From: Halobacteriovoraceae bacterium
GTDB taxonomy: Bacteria > Bdellovibrionota > Bacteriovoracia > Bacteriovoracales > Bacteriovoracaceae
Assembly: GCA_002711995.1 (NCBI GenBank)
Contig: PASN01000019.1
Coordinates: 62,001 to 126,000, forward strand
DNA: 64,000 bases
Direction: 5' to 3'
Both the position numbers and the translations under genes were made by a program. Below, piece after piece: positions 31,894-41,749 of the stretch (the stretch's first letter is position 1; each line of letters opens with the position of its first letter). The notes beneath the pieces were generated by a model. It was not told where the DNA came from. It made no database searches and saw only the letters and a list, made by a program, of their open reading frames with translations.

Positions 31894-34056
31894 ATGAAAA
31901 ACTTACCAAAGACGAGAAATATTGGGATTTCGGCCCATATTGACTCGGGAAAGACGACACTAACAGAAAGAATTCTCTTCTACTGTGACATGATTCACAA
32001 GATTGAAGACGTTCGTGGCGGCAGTGACGGCGCAAAAATGGACCACATGGAGCTAGAGAAAGAGAAGGGGATTACAATCACTTCAGCGGCTACTACTGTT
32101 CACTGGCATGGTTTTGACAAAAAAGGCATCACTTTTGCTGAAGGTGACGGCAAGTCAATCAAAATCAATATTATCGATACTCCGGGCCACGTTGACTTCA
32201 CAGTTGAAGTTGAGAGATCTCTAAGAGTTCTAGATGGTGCGATTCTAGTTCTTTGTTCTGTTTCTGGTGTTCAGGCACAATCAATTACAGTTGATAGACA
32301 GATGAAAAGATATAACGTTCCAAGGCTTGCTTTCCTTAACAAGATGGACCGTATGGGTGCTGGCGCAGACAAAGGTGCAAGAGAGCTTAAAGAGAAGCTT
32401 CACCTTAACGCTGTTCTTATGCAAATCCCTATTGGTGCTGAGGAAAACTTCGAAGGTGTTGTAGACCTTATCACTAAAGAGGCTTACTACTTTGATGGTT
32501 CAAACGGTGAAAACGTTAGAATTGAAGAGTGTCCAGCTGACCTAGTGGACCTAATGGAAGAGAAAAGAGCAGAGATGCTTGATGAAGTATCTGCATTTGA
32601 CGATGAAATCATGGAAAAATACCTTGAAGGTGAAGAGCCAACTATCGAGGAAATCCACAAGTGTGTTAGAGCTGGTGTAAACTCTCTTGAGTTAGTTCCT
32701 GTTTACATGGGTTCTGCATTTAAGAATAAAGGTGTTCAACCACTACTAAACGCTGTTGCTAGATACCTTCCTTCACCAGTTTCTTGTGTTAAGCCTACTG
32801 GTATCAAAGAAACTAAGGGTGGCGAAGAAAAAATCACTCTTGAGCCAGACTTTGAAAAACCACTTGTTTGTATGGCATTTAAAATTACTGACGAGCAGTT
32901 TGGTCAGTTGACTTACACAAGAGTTTACCAAGGTAAGATTACTAAAGGTGACACTGTTTGGAATACAAGAACTGGTAAAAAGGTTCGTGTAGGTAGAATG
33001 GTTAGAATGAACTCTAACGATAGAGAAAATATTGAAATGGCCGGAGCAGGCGATATTATCGCAATGGTTGGTGTTGACTGTGCTTCTGGTGACACATTTG
33101 TTGGATCTGACGACCTACTTGATATCTCTTGTGAAGGAATGCACGTTCCAATTCCAGTTATCGAGCTTTCCATTAAGGCAAAAGATAAAGATCAGCAGGC
33201 GAAAATGTCTAAAGGTCTTAACAGATTTAGAAAAGAAGATCCTACATTCCACGTTTTCACTGACGAAGAATCTGGTGAGACAAGAATTGCAGGTATGGGT
33301 GAGCTTCACCTTGAAATTTATGTAGAGCGTCTAAAGCGTGAGTACAAAGCTGATGTAGAAGTTGGTGCTCCTCAGGTTAACTACAGAGAGACAATTAGAA
33401 CTGAAGCCGCTTTTGATTACACTCACAAGAAGCAAACTGGTGGTTCTGGTCAGTTTGGTCAAGTTGTTGGTGTTATCAGACCACTTACTGATGACAAGAA
33501 AGAAAGAGAAGATCAAAACTTTAAGTTTAACAACAATATTAAAGGTGGATCAATTCCTTCTGAATTTATTGGTGCTTGTGAAAAAGGTTTTGAAGACATC
33601 ATGGAAAAAGGTCCATTGGCCGCATTCCCACTTATCAACGTTGAAGTTGACCTAAACGACGGTAAGTACCACGATGTTGACTCCTCTGATATGGCGTTTA
33701 GAATTGCATCTCGTCAGGCAATGAGACAAGGTATCTCTAAAGCTGACGCTGTTCTTCTTGAGCCATTCATGCAAGTTCAAGTTGAAACTCCAGATGATTT
33801 CCAAGGTTTCGTAATTGGTGACCTTTCTTCTAGACGTGGTATCATCCAAGGTTCAGAAGCTGGACATGGTGGAGAGACTATTGTTAACGCTCAGGTTCCT
33901 CTATCTGAAATGTTTGGTTACTCAACTGACCTAAGGTCTGGTACAGCTGGTAAAGCGACTTACTCTATGGAATTTGCTGAATACAAAGAGTGTCCATCAA
34001 ACATTCAAGCTGAAGTAATCAAAGCTAGAGAAGAAAAACTTGCTAACGATGATTAA
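31894..34056 (+). CDS. fusA: Elongation factor G of the spd/mitochondrial (EFG1) type
   Basis: EF-G is the translocase GTPase of the ribosome. Motifs are complete: [15 protein letters not shown] (G1), [10 protein letters not shown] (G2), [15 protein letters not shown] (G3), NKMDRMGAG (G4). The N-terminus [16 protein letters not shown] with [13 protein letters not shown] matches mitochondrial EFG1/spdEFG1 rather than standard bacterial EF-G (usually AHIDAGKTTTTERI and MDWMEQE). The 720 residues include a 12-residue insertion before the G3 strand ([12 protein letters not shown]). Codon choice is strongly biased, suggesting high expression. It stands alone, outside any str operon, with its own promoter and a strong terminator. 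Confidence 0.93.
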   Translation: MKNLPKTRNIGISAHIDSGKTTLTERILFYCDMIHKIEDVRGGSDGAKMDHMELEKEKGITITSAATTVHWHGFDKKGITFAEGDGKSIKINIIDTPGHVDFTVEVERSLRVLDGAILVLCSVSGVQAQSITVDRQMKRYNVPRLAFLNKMDRMGAGADKGARELKEKLHLNAVLMQIPIGAEENFEGVVDLITKEAYYFDGSNGENVRIEECPADLVDLMEEKRAEMLDEVSAFDDEIMEKYLEGEEPTIEEIHKCVRAGVNSLELVPVYMGSAFKNKGVQPLLNAVARYLPSPVSCVKPTGIKETKGGEEKITLEPDFEKPLVCMAFKITDEQFGQLTYTRVYQGKITKGDTVWNTRTGKKVRVGRMVRMNSNDRENIEMAGAGDIIAMVGVDCASGDTFVGSDDLLDISCEGMHVPIPVIELSIKAKDKDQQAKMSKGLNRFRKEDPTFHVFTDEESGETRIAGMGELHLEIYVERLKREYKADVEVGAPQVNYRETIRTEAAFDYTHKKQTGGSGQFGQVVGVIRPLTDDKKEREDQNFKFNNNIKGGSIPSEFIGACEKGFEDIMEKGPLAAFPLINVEVDLNDGKYHDVDSSDMAFRIASRQAMRQGISKADAVLLEPFMQVQVETPDDFQGFVIGDLSSRRGIIQGSEAGHGGETIVNAQVPLSEMFGYSTDLRSGTAGKATYSMEFAEYKECPSNIQAEVIKAREEKLANDD

Positions 34057-34081
34057 TCAAAAATAAGCATTCACTTGCTAG

Positions 34082-34110
34082 AAGGGGCCTAACAAGGCCC
34101 CTTTTTTTTT
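34082..34110 (+). terminator. Rho-independent terminator of fusA
   Basis: AAGGGGCC and GGCCCCTT pair perfectly around TAACAA, followed by a run of T to 34110. This strong terminator also abuts the 3' end of the convergent secreted-protein gene. Confidence 0.93.
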
Positions 34111-34111
34111 G

Positions 34112-36685
34112 CTATCGAATGTCTTTTGCTCTTAAAAGCCAGTACATAATGTGCATATCAAGCCCTGCAATGTTCCCTCGCTTAATACGGGAGTTTATAT
34201 TTAGGGGAGTGAATGGGTCTCTTTGCCATAGAAAGTCTAAAGAATAATTTCTAAATCGTGGGGGAATGGCCGCAGGGACTTTGTACCTTTTCTCACCACT
34301 AAGTGTGTAAGCGATGGTTAGCTTGTCAGAGTATATCTTTGCGAGTTCCTTTTCATCTTCGGTTGCCATGCCCATATTGTGTGCTCTGTAAAATGCGCCG
34401 TTGTAGTTTTCATGTATCTCCTCTTTCATTGAGTAGAAGTCCAAGTCGATTCCAAAGCTCTGGGCGGTAACATATCTGATTGCGCTGAAATATGGGTTTT
34501 TATGATGTCCTATATAGTGTTCAAAGATTTTTATGCCTTTTGAAAAGTGTCCTTGAAGCTGCTCATCTTCCAGGATGTTCGAGAGAGTCAGATATAGGGT
34601 GTGCTTAAGATTGTAGTTATAGTACTCATCAAGAGGTTCAAGACTTGAAATAAAGTCAAGAAACCAAACCATTTTGGCCAATGGCAGGTACTTAATATAC
34701 TGGGCCTGATAAGTTTCATCTTCAGGAAACATTATCTTTCCCGCCAATAGGTAAGTGAGTTTGTGAAGTCCTATTCCCGCGTAATGGGCAGGTAAGGTTC
34801 TTGGCTCACTTTCATCAAATAGATTGCCAGGGTGATCCTCAAACACTATCCAGTTTGTATGAATCAAGTAGTCTAAAAGGTGTTTAAAAATTCTTTTGGC
34901 CTTGTCCCTGGTGTGCGGGTCATGGACATACATGAAGGTGTTTATGAGTCCTGTCATGACTCCCATATATTGGTCCCTGCTTACACCTTGGTAGCCTTGG
35001 AAACTATGCCAGTATTCACCTTCAATTAGCTTGCTTCTAAATGTTTGAAGTCTACCTTCACGTTCAAGTTGCTCATACCAACGGCTGCTTTCTGGTATAG
35101 CGCTTCTTGATAAAGGCCCAGCTCCATTGACCGTGGCAAGTACATTTATTTTATCCAGGAGAAGCTGTATACGTTCTAGGTCCTGTCCACTCTGGGTCAC
35201 TGAGTATTTTAACGCCATAGAGGTGAGAAAGGTTCCAGTCCAAATGGCGCCGTCCATACCAATGGTTGCTCTATCATACTCCAAGCTATCAAGGTCTAAT
35301 TGTTGGTAGTCCTTCCAAGTAAGCTTGTCTTCATTTCTTAATACTGGATTTTGCAGAGTGGAGTCTGCTAGATGGTGGCGAAACATTTTATCTTCGATCT
35401 TTTGAATTATTTGTTCTTTGTTTTCAACTGGTGCCGAATATGGGGCCAAAACCTCCATCTCTTTCCCGAAAGGGTTTTTGGATGCATTGACAAGTTTTTC
35501 TAAATCTTCTTTTAAATCTTCTTTGAGTGTGTCCGCCACAACTTCTCTAAGTTTTTTTGAAAGAGGGTCAAAGGTTTTCTCTATAGCGCTAATAATTAGA
35601 TTTAGTATGTCATTGCTAAAATCAATGTCGACGGAGCCTTTTACTTTTACTTCATTAGGAATAGTTACCTCAACCGAGCCATCTTCTTGCGGACTAACGT
35701 GGATTAAGTTAGACACTTTTAAGTTTTTAATGGTGACCGAGATATTCGTGGTCTTTCTAAAGTACTTCGTTTGTGCTCTGACTCTAAACTTAACCTTTAA
35801 ATAAATCCCACTTTCTCCGGCGGGGTAGGCAAGCTCAACTGTGTTTCCATCCACTAGGTCAATTCCTGGTGTGGCATCTAGAAGATTGTGTTTAAACTCT
35901 AAAAATTCCAAGACCTGTATGTCATCGTCTTTGGTGTCTGAGATTAAGTCTTGTGCCGCAATATTCACCTGCTTTGTAAGTTCTGTGTTTAGGTCATCCT
36001 CGAAATATAGAATTAACTCTTTAAGATCGTTGTTAAAAACTTCTAAATCTTTCGGGTGGAGAGGCCCTTTTAGAGAATAGGGCCTTGAAGCTCTGGCCTT
36101 ATGAGCGATGCGAGAGTTCTCAAATACAATCTTTGAATGAGTGGAATTTTGATCCGTTATTAAATAATAGTCGTAGCTACTATCGGCCGAAGATCCAATT
36201 TTAGTTTTGCTATCAAACTGTTTCGGGCCTGAGGTTTTGCCGGTGATTCCTTTAGGAGATTCCACTTTTGGCATGGGAATTTTTACCATCAAAGATAGGG
36301 CGGATTTCGCAACCTTATTAAGCTCGTTTATGCGTGAGCCTTCAATCAAAGCAACCAATGGTAGAAGCGGGTTCTTAGAGGACACGGCGACTTTATAAAA
36401 CTTGTTTCCGGAATTGAATTCTGCATCCTCTTTTGAAAAAGCATTTACCAATTCAAAATATATTGGGGTGTAATTATACCCTTCAGTTGCAATTAAAAGT
36501 CTAATCTGGGCATAATCCAGAGCATTGCTGCAGCTTGCATCCAATACTAAACCTTTGCTTTTAAGTCCTAAGGTCTTAGACTTCACAAGGTGCTTCTCCA
36601 CGATAGCCAATGGGACAGAGTAGTCAGGACAACTTGCCCAAAGCTTGGAAATTGAAAAGATTAAGATAAAAAACAATTTATTCAT
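34112..36685 (-). CDS. Large secreted protein of unknown function
   Basis: The ATG at 36685 begins a signal peptide (MNKLFFILIFSISKLWAS); a GTG 21 bp upstream is less likely. The mature protein is about 840 residues. The first third is beta-rich and contains lysine-rich segments; residues near 380-430 are amphipathic helix (LREVVADTLKEDLKEDLEKLV). The C-terminal 400 residues are helical with aromatic pairs, including GVSRDQYMGVMTGLINTFMYV and YSLDFLWQRDPF. This pattern is reminiscent of alpha/alpha-barrel glycan enzymes, but I cannot name a family. It may be periplasmic or secreted to prey (inference). It is monocistronic and ends right at the fusA terminator. Confidence 0.65.
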   Translation of the reverse strand: MNKLFFILIFSISKLWASCPDYSVPLAIVEKHLVKSKTLGLKSKGLVLDASCSNALDYAQIRLLIATEGYNYTPIYFELVNAFSKEDAEFNSGNKFYKVAVSSKNPLLPLVALIEGSRINELNKVAKSALSLMVKIPMPKVESPKGITGKTSGPKQFDSKTKIGSSADSSYDYYLITDQNSTHSKIVFENSRIAHKARASRPYSLKGPLHPKDLEVFNNDLKELILYFEDDLNTELTKQVNIAAQDLISDTKDDDIQVLEFLEFKHNLLDATPGIDLVDGNTVELAYPAGESGIYLKVKFRVRAQTKYFRKTTNISVTIKNLKVSNLIHVSPQEDGSVEVTIPNEVKVKGSVDIDFSNDILNLIISAIEKTFDPLSKKLREVVADTLKEDLKEDLEKLVNASKNPFGKEMEVLAPYSAPVENKEQIIQKIEDKMFRHHLADSTLQNPVLRNEDKLTWKDYQQLDLDSLEYDRATIGMDGAIWTGTFLTSMALKYSVTQSGQDLERIQLLLDKINVLATVNGAGPLSRSAIPESSRWYEQLEREGRLQTFRSKLIEGEYWHSFQGYQGVSRDQYMGVMTGLINTFMYVHDPHTRDKAKRIFKHLLDYLIHTNWIVFEDHPGNLFDESEPRTLPAHYAGIGLHKLTYLLAGKIMFPEDETYQAQYIKYLPLAKMVWFLDFISSLEPLDEYYNYNLKHTLYLTLSNILEDEQLQGHFSKGIKIFEHYIGHHKNPYFSAIRYVTAQSFGIDLDFYSMKEEIHENYNGAFYRAHNMGMATEDEKELAKIYSDKLTIAYTLSGEKRYKVPAAIPPRFRNYSLDFLWQRDPFTPLNINSRIKRGNIAGLDMHIMYWLLRAKDIR

Positions 36686-36818
36686 AAAGAAATATGTAGC
36701 AAGCACACTGCCAGCTGAAACCGACCTAATTTTGATCTGAACTATAAAAAGTGTTTAGAGTTTTTACGGCCGCTAAAACGTCTTATGGCCTTTTTAGTTT
36801 AGTTAAGTTTGACCACAT

Positions 36819-36834
36819 AAAACTTATAAGTTTT
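36819..36834. promoter_or_regulatory. 16-bp perfect palindrome upstream of a LysR gene
   Basis: AAAACTTA and TAAGTTTT abut to a 16-bp perfect palindrome 47 bp before the LysR start at 36882. It lies in the 196-bp spacer between divergent genes, a typical LysR autoregulatory location. Confidence 0.5.
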
Positions 36835-36881
36835 TCTAATAGGTTCTAGACAAATTCTATTGGGCGTGTTTTTATGCATTT

Positions 36882-37778
36882 ATGATTGAATCTTCGCAAT
36901 TACAAGTTCTTATGGCCCTAACTAAGGCCGAAAGCCTCTCTCAGGCGGCTGAGTCTCTTGGTATAACACAGTCTGCCGTAAGTCAGAATATCAAGACCTT
37001 AGAGTCAAAGGTTGGCTTTTCCGTTATCACCCGTCAGGGTAAAAAAATGGTTTTAACGCCTGGAGGGAGAAAGCTAGCCAAGCTTTCAAAAAACTACTCC
37101 AAGCGTTTTGAAGACATGATTAGTGAGATTCAGCAGGAAAAAAACAAAATCATTGGTGGTGTTACCCTTGGCACCATGTTTGGGATAGGAAAAAGCTGGG
37201 TAGCTACGAGACTGATTGATTTCGCTGGTCACTTTTCAGAATTGAACGTTAAGGTTCAGATGGACTATCCAGATAAGCTGATCCGAGAATTTGAAAATAG
37301 AGATATTGATTGCTTGATTCTTCCAAGTCATTTGACTCCAGCGCATTCCGAGTCTGAAATTTTACATAACGAGATGTCCACATTGGTTTTCCCTAAGGGC
37401 CTAAACATCAACAGTGAAACTGGATTGAAAGAAATTATTGAGCAACCTTTGATATTCTTTGAAGAGAAAGATCACCTTTTTTACACCTGGTGCAAACAAA
37501 GGTTTGGACAGGTTCCAAGAGGAGCTTCTCCTCGTCTTGTGGTGAACGCCTTTGGACAGATCCTTCAAGCGGTTAATGAAGGATTAGGTATTGCTGTTGT
37601 TCCGACTCATGTTTTAAGAAGATCTTATTTTAAGAACAAAGTGGGACAGTTAGGAAAAGAGGACTATGTTCAATCGAGCGTTTTCAATTTTATTTATCAC
37701 CCAGAAGATAAGAACAGCCTAAAAATAGATACTCTTTATGATTTCTTGTTAAAAGAAGTCGATAATCTAAATCTTTAA
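36882..37778 (+). CDS. LysR-family transcriptional regulator
   Basis: The 298-residue protein has the LysR helix-turn-helix at residues 18-40 (LSQAAESLGITQSAVSQNI, then KTLESKVG) and an effector-binding domain from about 92. No pathway is obvious from its sequence. It is divergent from the large secreted protein and ends one base before the tRNA nucleotidyltransferase-like gene, so it is probably cotranscribed with that gene. A 16-bp palindrome upstream may be its own operator. Confidence 0.9.
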   Translation: MIESSQLQVLMALTKAESLSQAAESLGITQSAVSQNIKTLESKVGFSVITRQGKKMVLTPGGRKLAKLSKNYSKRFEDMISEIQQEKNKIIGGVTLGTMFGIGKSWVATRLIDFAGHFSELNVKVQMDYPDKLIREFENRDIDCLILPSHLTPAHSESEILHNEMSTLVFPKGLNINSETGLKEIIEQPLIFFEEKDHLFYTWCKQRFGQVPRGASPRLVVNAFGQILQAVNEGLGIAVVPTHVLRRSYFKNKVGQLGKEDYVQSSVFNFIYHPEDKNSLKIDTLYDFLLKEVDNLNL

Positions 37779-38945
37779 ATGAAAGAGCTAGCTCTATTTC
37801 ACTCTAAACTTCCTAAAGATGTTTTAGCCTTTTTAAATAAAGTTAGCGAGCAGGGTTTTAAGTCGGGCATAATTGGTGGATGCACCCGGGACTGGTTGAG
37901 AGAAAAGACTCTTTCTCACGATGTTGATGTTGAACTTAGGCCAACAGAGGATCTTGAGGAAAGGGAGCTTCTTTCAAAATTTAAAAGTCTCATTGAATTG
38001 CTAAGCAAAGACTATAGTGTTTATGAAAAAGGCTATAATGTTCACGAGGTTTCTGTAGGAGAATACAGCTTAGAGCTTGGACTTCCAAGGCTTGAAATTT
38101 TCAATAATACTGTGGGCCATTCAAATTTTACTGCTAAGTTTGTAAGCGATATGGATTACTCCAATGGCTTCAAGAGAAGAGACTTCACTCTAAATGCAAT
38201 TATGTTTGAGTATTACGGCGGCCAGTGGAGATTGGTGGATCCTCTTAATGGAGTTCAAGATTTAAAGCTTGGGCTTTTGAGGGCCTGTGACAATGTGAGT
38301 TTTGTTAAAGATCCTGTCCGCTTTCTAAGGGCGGTGAGGTTTAGTGTTAAGCTTAATTTGGAGATGGAATTGTCTTTAATTGCTCTGCTTAAAAATATGG
38401 AGCTATCTCTTAATTCTCACTATCTAAGATTGGAAACTCAAAAAGGCCAAAAGCCTCTAACCATGCTGTCCGTCTGCTGCGAACTCCGTCCCTCTGTTTT
38501 TCCATTTGAGTTTCTATCAAAGCATCAAATACTTATTGAAGAGTATGAGAGAAGTTTTAGGATGGGGGAGCTCAAGCAACACATCGCTCAGTGCCTTTTT
38601 TTAACATTGCCACAAAGGCAAGCGGTTCTAAAATTTTTAGAGCTGAAACAAAAGTCGATTGTTGAAATAAACCTTAAAGAAATTAACCTTGGTAAAATAA
38701 AGAGCTTAAGTTTGGCAGACCTGTCTAATTTAAGTTGGAGTTCACAAATGCTTCAGCTGATCGCAAAGGCGGGGGAGTTTGATCAAAAAAAACTCGACTG
38801 GATTTTGAAAGAAGAAGGTGTGGAGTTTGGAGTTGACTTTCTTGAGAAGTATGAGGAGCCGAAAATTGAAATTCCTAAAGAGGTGCCAAATAAATTAAAG
38901 AACTATTATCTGCTCCAAGAAAAAACAAAAATCTTAACAAGCTAA
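37779..38945 (+). CDS. Class II tRNA nucleotidyltransferase / poly(A) polymerase-like protein
   Basis: The head domain has all class II signatures: SGIIGGCTRDWLRE, the metal-binding DVDVE, FKRRDFTLNAIMFE, VDPLNGVQDLKLGLLRAC and KDPVRFLRAVRFSVKL. The 388 residues without an HD domain suit an A-adding, CC-adding or CCA-adding enzyme, or poly(A) polymerase; sequence reading alone cannot decide. The C-terminal half is divergent. The ATG immediately follows the LysR stop. A small lipoprotein gene follows 13 bp after the stop. Confidence 0.85.
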   Translation: MKELALFHSKLPKDVLAFLNKVSEQGFKSGIIGGCTRDWLREKTLSHDVDVELRPTEDLEERELLSKFKSLIELLSKDYSVYEKGYNVHEVSVGEYSLELGLPRLEIFNNTVGHSNFTAKFVSDMDYSNGFKRRDFTLNAIMFEYYGGQWRLVDPLNGVQDLKLGLLRACDNVSFVKDPVRFLRAVRFSVKLNLEMELSLIALLKNMELSLNSHYLRLETQKGQKPLTMLSVCCELRPSVFPFEFLSKHQILIEEYERSFRMGELKQHIAQCLFLTLPQRQAVLKFLELKQKSIVEINLKEINLGKIKSLSLADLSNLSWSSQMLQLIAKAGEFDQKKLDWILKEEGVEFGVDFLEKYEEPKIEIPKEVPNKLKNYYLLQEKTKILTS

Positions 38946-38958
38946 GATGGAAGAGCTT

Positions 38959-39306
38959 ATGAAACTTGCTAGTGCGCTTATGATTCTTTGTCTATTTGGT
39001 TGCAACCAGAGCTATCAGTACTCCGGCACCTTTCACAAAAACCAGTGTTTAAAAGGCGCAAGCTACATCCTTATAAATGGTGAAAAACTGGCAGTTGGAA
39101 GAGGGTCAAACAACGACTTTCAAGAAGTGCTGCAGCGTTTATCCAGGGGCAAGAAGGTGGATTTTAATCCGGTTTCAAAATCTGGGTGTGAAAAGGTGTA
39201 CTCCCTAAAGTTAAATGGCCAAATAAAGGATGAGAGCTCACTTACAGGCTATGGCAATGATGAGGTGCGTAGAGTGATTCATGTCCAAGAATTTTCTTTC
39301 CAATAA
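38959..39306 (+). CDS. Small lipoprotein of unknown function
   Basis: The ATG at 38959 is chosen over 38947 because GGAAGAG just upstream is a good ribosome-binding site and the sequence then begins a lipoprotein signal (MKLASALMILCLFGC, lipidated cysteine at residue 15). The mature part of about 100 residues contains two further cysteines (NQCLKG and SGCEKV) that may pair, and is beta-rich. I recognise no family. It follows the nucleotidyltransferase-like gene closely and is probably in its operon. Confidence 0.7.
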   Translation: MKLASALMILCLFGCNQSYQYSGTFHKNQCLKGASYILINGEKLAVGRGSNNDFQEVLQRLSRGKKVDFNPVSKSGCEKVYSLKLNGQIKDESSLTGYGNDEVRRVIHVQEFSFQ

Positions 39307-39331
39307 GTCCCTGAAATTAGTCTAAGCTTAT

Positions 39332-39360
39332 TTTACTATGAACCTTTTAGTGTGTATGAT
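39332..39360 (+). promoter_or_regulatory. Sigma-70-type promoter of the 4-hydroxyphenylpyruvate dioxygenase gene
   Basis: TTTACT (39332-39337), 17 bp, TATGAT (39355-39360), 33 bp before the ATG. Reasonable match to consensus. Confidence 0.5.
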
Positions 39361-39393
39361 CCCACAAAATTCTAACGCAAAAATGAGGTGACT

Positions 39394-40443
39394 ATGAGTG
39401 GTGAAAATCATTTGAATTTAAGAGGCATTGAATTTACTGAGTTTAGCTCGGAAGACCCTTCTGCCTTACATAAACTATTTTTGGCCTTTGGCTTTTCCAG
39501 ACTTGCTAGACATGAGCAAAAAAAAATAGACCTTTATCAGCAAAACGACATTGTATTTCTTTTGAACTACGAGCCACAATCTTTTGGAACGGATTTTTAT
39601 AAAGAACACGGGCCATGTGTAAGCTCAATGGGTTGGAGAGTTGACGACGCAAACTTTGCTTTTGAAAAAGGTGTTGAAAGAGGCGCCACCAAAGCTGAAA
39701 GCGCTGGTGATTACAAAAGTGAAGGCAAAGAGATTCCAGCAATCAAAGGGATTGGAGACAGTCTTATTTACTTCATCGACAATTTTAAAGATGAAAAACG
39801 CTACGAAAAAATGGGTTTTGTACCATTAGAAAATCCAGATATTGTCCCTGATCTAGGTTTTGAGTTTGTTGACCACCTAACGAATAACGTTGAGCAGGGT
39901 ACCATGAAGAAGTGGTCTGACTTTTATAAAGACATTTTTGGTTTTACTGAAGTTAGATACTTCGACATTAAAGGTGTTAAAACTGGACTTACTTCTTATG
40001 CGCTTAGATCGCCTGATGGAAGCTTCTGCATTCCAATCAATGAGGGGTCTGATAAAAAATCCCAAATTAATGAATACCTTGAAGAGTACAAAGGAGCTGG
40101 TGTTCAGCATATCGCTTTGGCCACTAAGGATATCATCAAGTCTGTATCTGCTTTAACTAAAGAAGGTGTGGACACTTTGGACATGGACGATCAGTACTAC
40201 CAAGAAGTTTTTGAGCGTGTTCCAAATGTAACTGAAGATCATAAGAAACTTCAAGAGCTGCAAATCTTGGTTGATGGTGACGACGAGGGATACCTTCTTC
40301 AAATCTTTACCAAAAATGTTATTGGTCCAATCTTCTTTGAAATCATTCAAAGAAAGAATCACCTAGCGTTTGGAGAGGGCAACTTTGGAGCACTTTTCAG
40401 ATCAATAGAAAGAGATCAACAAAAACGCGGCTACTTAGACTAG
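39394..40443 (+). CDS. hpd: 4-hydroxyphenylpyruvate dioxygenase
   Basis: The enzyme converts 4-hydroxyphenylpyruvate to homogentisate in tyrosine breakdown. The 349-residue protein has two glyoxalase-like halves. The iron ligands are visible: His161 (FVDHLTNNV), His239 (GVQHIALAT) and Glu316 (FFEIIQRK). The C-terminus FGALFRSIERDQ is typical. The ATG at 39394 is used; an in-frame GTG six bases earlier is part of the GAGGTG ribosome-binding site. It has its own promoter and a 10-bp-stem terminator. No homogentisate dioxygenase lies nearby, so the product's fate (degradation or pigment/quinone precursor) is not shown. Confidence 0.95.
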   Translation: MSGENHLNLRGIEFTEFSSEDPSALHKLFLAFGFSRLARHEQKKIDLYQQNDIVFLLNYEPQSFGTDFYKEHGPCVSSMGWRVDDANFAFEKGVERGATKAESAGDYKSEGKEIPAIKGIGDSLIYFIDNFKDEKRYEKMGFVPLENPDIVPDLGFEFVDHLTNNVEQGTMKKWSDFYKDIFGFTEVRYFDIKGVKTGLTSYALRSPDGSFCIPINEGSDKKSQINEYLEEYKGAGVQHIALATKDIIKSVSALTKEGVDTLDMDDQYYQEVFERVPNVTEDHKKLQELQILVDGDDEGYLLQIFTKNVIGPIFFEIIQRKNHLAFGEGNFGALFRSIERDQQKRGYLD

Positions 40444-40453
40444 CCTTTAATAT

Positions 40454-40484
40454 CGAGAGGTCTTTAACTAGACCTCTCGTATTT
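40454..40484 (+). terminator. Rho-independent terminator behind the dioxygenase gene
   Basis: CGAGAGGTCT and AGACCTCTCG form a perfect 10-bp stem with loop TTAACT, followed by TATTT. The stem is strong, the T-run short. Confidence 0.75.
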
Positions 40485-40608
40485 GACCTTGTATGGCCTA
40501 TATCTTGGCCATATCATTCATTTTTATAAATTCCCGCAGTGTTCATATGCATAAAATCCCAATTTAATAGTGGATGTAATTTGTTTTTAATGAACAAGGA
40601 GTGGGACA

Positions 40609-40917
40609 ATGAAGACAATTCAACTATTTCTGATGATGACTATGTTGCTTGGTGTTGGAGCGTGTGCTGGCGGTCCACAAGATGAAAGCTTTGGACAGGC
40701 CATAGACTCTGCTGCCATCACCACGAGAGTGAAAACACAGCTCTTAAAAGATGAAGATGTGTCGGGGACAGATATAAATGTCGACACGTTTAAGCAGACT
40801 GTTCTTTTGAGTGGATTTGTTAGAAGTAAATCCGAAAAGAATAGGGCCGAAAGAATTGCAGCTCAGGTTCAGGGCGTGGACAGAGTTACAAACAATATTG
40901 TTGTTAAGGGCGAATAG
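40609..40917 (+). CDS. BON-domain lipoprotein (OsmY-like)
   Basis: The N-terminus is a lipoprotein-type signal ending LLGVGAC. Residues 35-101 are one BON domain: DSAAITTRVKTQLLKDEDVS, split before GTDINVDTFKQTVLLSGFV, then AAQVQGVDRVTNNIVV. BON proteins bind phospholipid or bridge envelope layers and are often stress-induced. An AAGGAGTGGG ribosome-binding site precedes the ATG. It converges on the Nif3 gene; the two stop codons are adjacent with no spacer. Confidence 0.88.
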   Translation: MKTIQLFLMMTMLLGVGACAGGPQDESFGQAIDSAAITTRVKTQLLKDEDVSGTDINVDTFKQTVLLSGFVRSKSEKNRAERIAAQVQGVDRVTNNIVVKGE

Positions 40918-41682
40918 TTAGGCCGGATTGTCACTCGGGATGTAAAAGCACTCAAGTTCAGGGTGCTTTGATTCCAAGAGGTTCATAATTTCCTGCACGC
41001 CAAACTGCTCAGTTGCGTTATGGCCGCCTGCGAAGAAATGCACGTTGCCTTCTTTGGCCTCATGCCAATCGTGTTCAGATATTTCTCCAGTTAGGTAGGC
41101 ATCAAGGCCATCTGCTTGGGCGCTTAACCAGTCGGAGTTTGCTCCTCCTGTGATAATGCCCATTGACTCAATCTTTTCTTCGCTAGGGCAGCTGTGGATT
41201 ACTGAGTGTCCAAGAATAGCTTCCAGCTTACTCTTTAACTGGGCAGGGCCTAAAGGTTGTTTGAAGCGCGCCTTCACACCAAGAGGACTGCCTTTTCTGT
41301 CACCAAAAGGCTCAAAGTTTTCCATTTCAAGCTTCTTAGCTATTGCTGCGGCGTTTCCGTATTCAATATGAGCATCAAGGGGCAAGTGGTAGCCCAGAAG
41401 GTTGATATCATTTTTTATAAGAGGAGTAACTCTTTTCCCAAATGCGTTTGTTATAGTTCGAGGCCCATGAAAGCTCCAAAATAGCCCATGATGCACTATC
41501 ATTGCGTCGGCCTTCTTTTCGCACGCCTTCTCTATGGATTCTCTTGTGGCCGAAACAGCAAAAGCTATTTTTTTGACTTCCTCTTTTCCCTCTATTTGAA
41601 GTCCATTTGGGCCATAGTCGCTAAAAGTTTTCACATTTAAAAGATTATCCAAGAATTTAACAAGTTCGTCGCGTTTTACCAT
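40918..41682 (-). CDS. Nif3 / DUF34 family metal-binding protein
   Basis: The 254-residue protein starts with FLDNLLNVKTFSDYGPNGLQIEG, then has the metal ligands in MIVHHGLFW and GYHLPLDAH, and FAGGHNATEQFGVQ near the C-terminus. These are the Nif3 (GTP cyclohydrolase I type 2-like) signatures with a dinuclear metal site. The exact cellular role of the family is unsettled. It is the compact form without the PII-like insertion. It is divergent from the MscS-like gene across 67 bp. Confidence 0.9.
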   Translation of the reverse strand: MVKRDELVKFLDNLLNVKTFSDYGPNGLQIEGKEEVKKIAFAVSATRESIEKACEKKADAMIVHHGLFWSFHGPRTITNAFGKRVTPLIKNDINLLGYHLPLDAHIEYGNAAAIAKKLEMENFEPFGDRKGSPLGVKARFKQPLGPAQLKSKLEAILGHSVIHSCPSEEKIESMGIITGGANSDWLSAQADGLDAYLTGEISEHDWHEAKEGNVHFFAGGHNATEQFGVQEIMNLLESKHPELECFYIPSDNPA

Positions 41683-41749
41683 AATTGTACCAGTCTTCTT
41701 TTTATATTTTTAATAGCTTAACAGCTCTTCTTTTTTTATACTATAGCAC

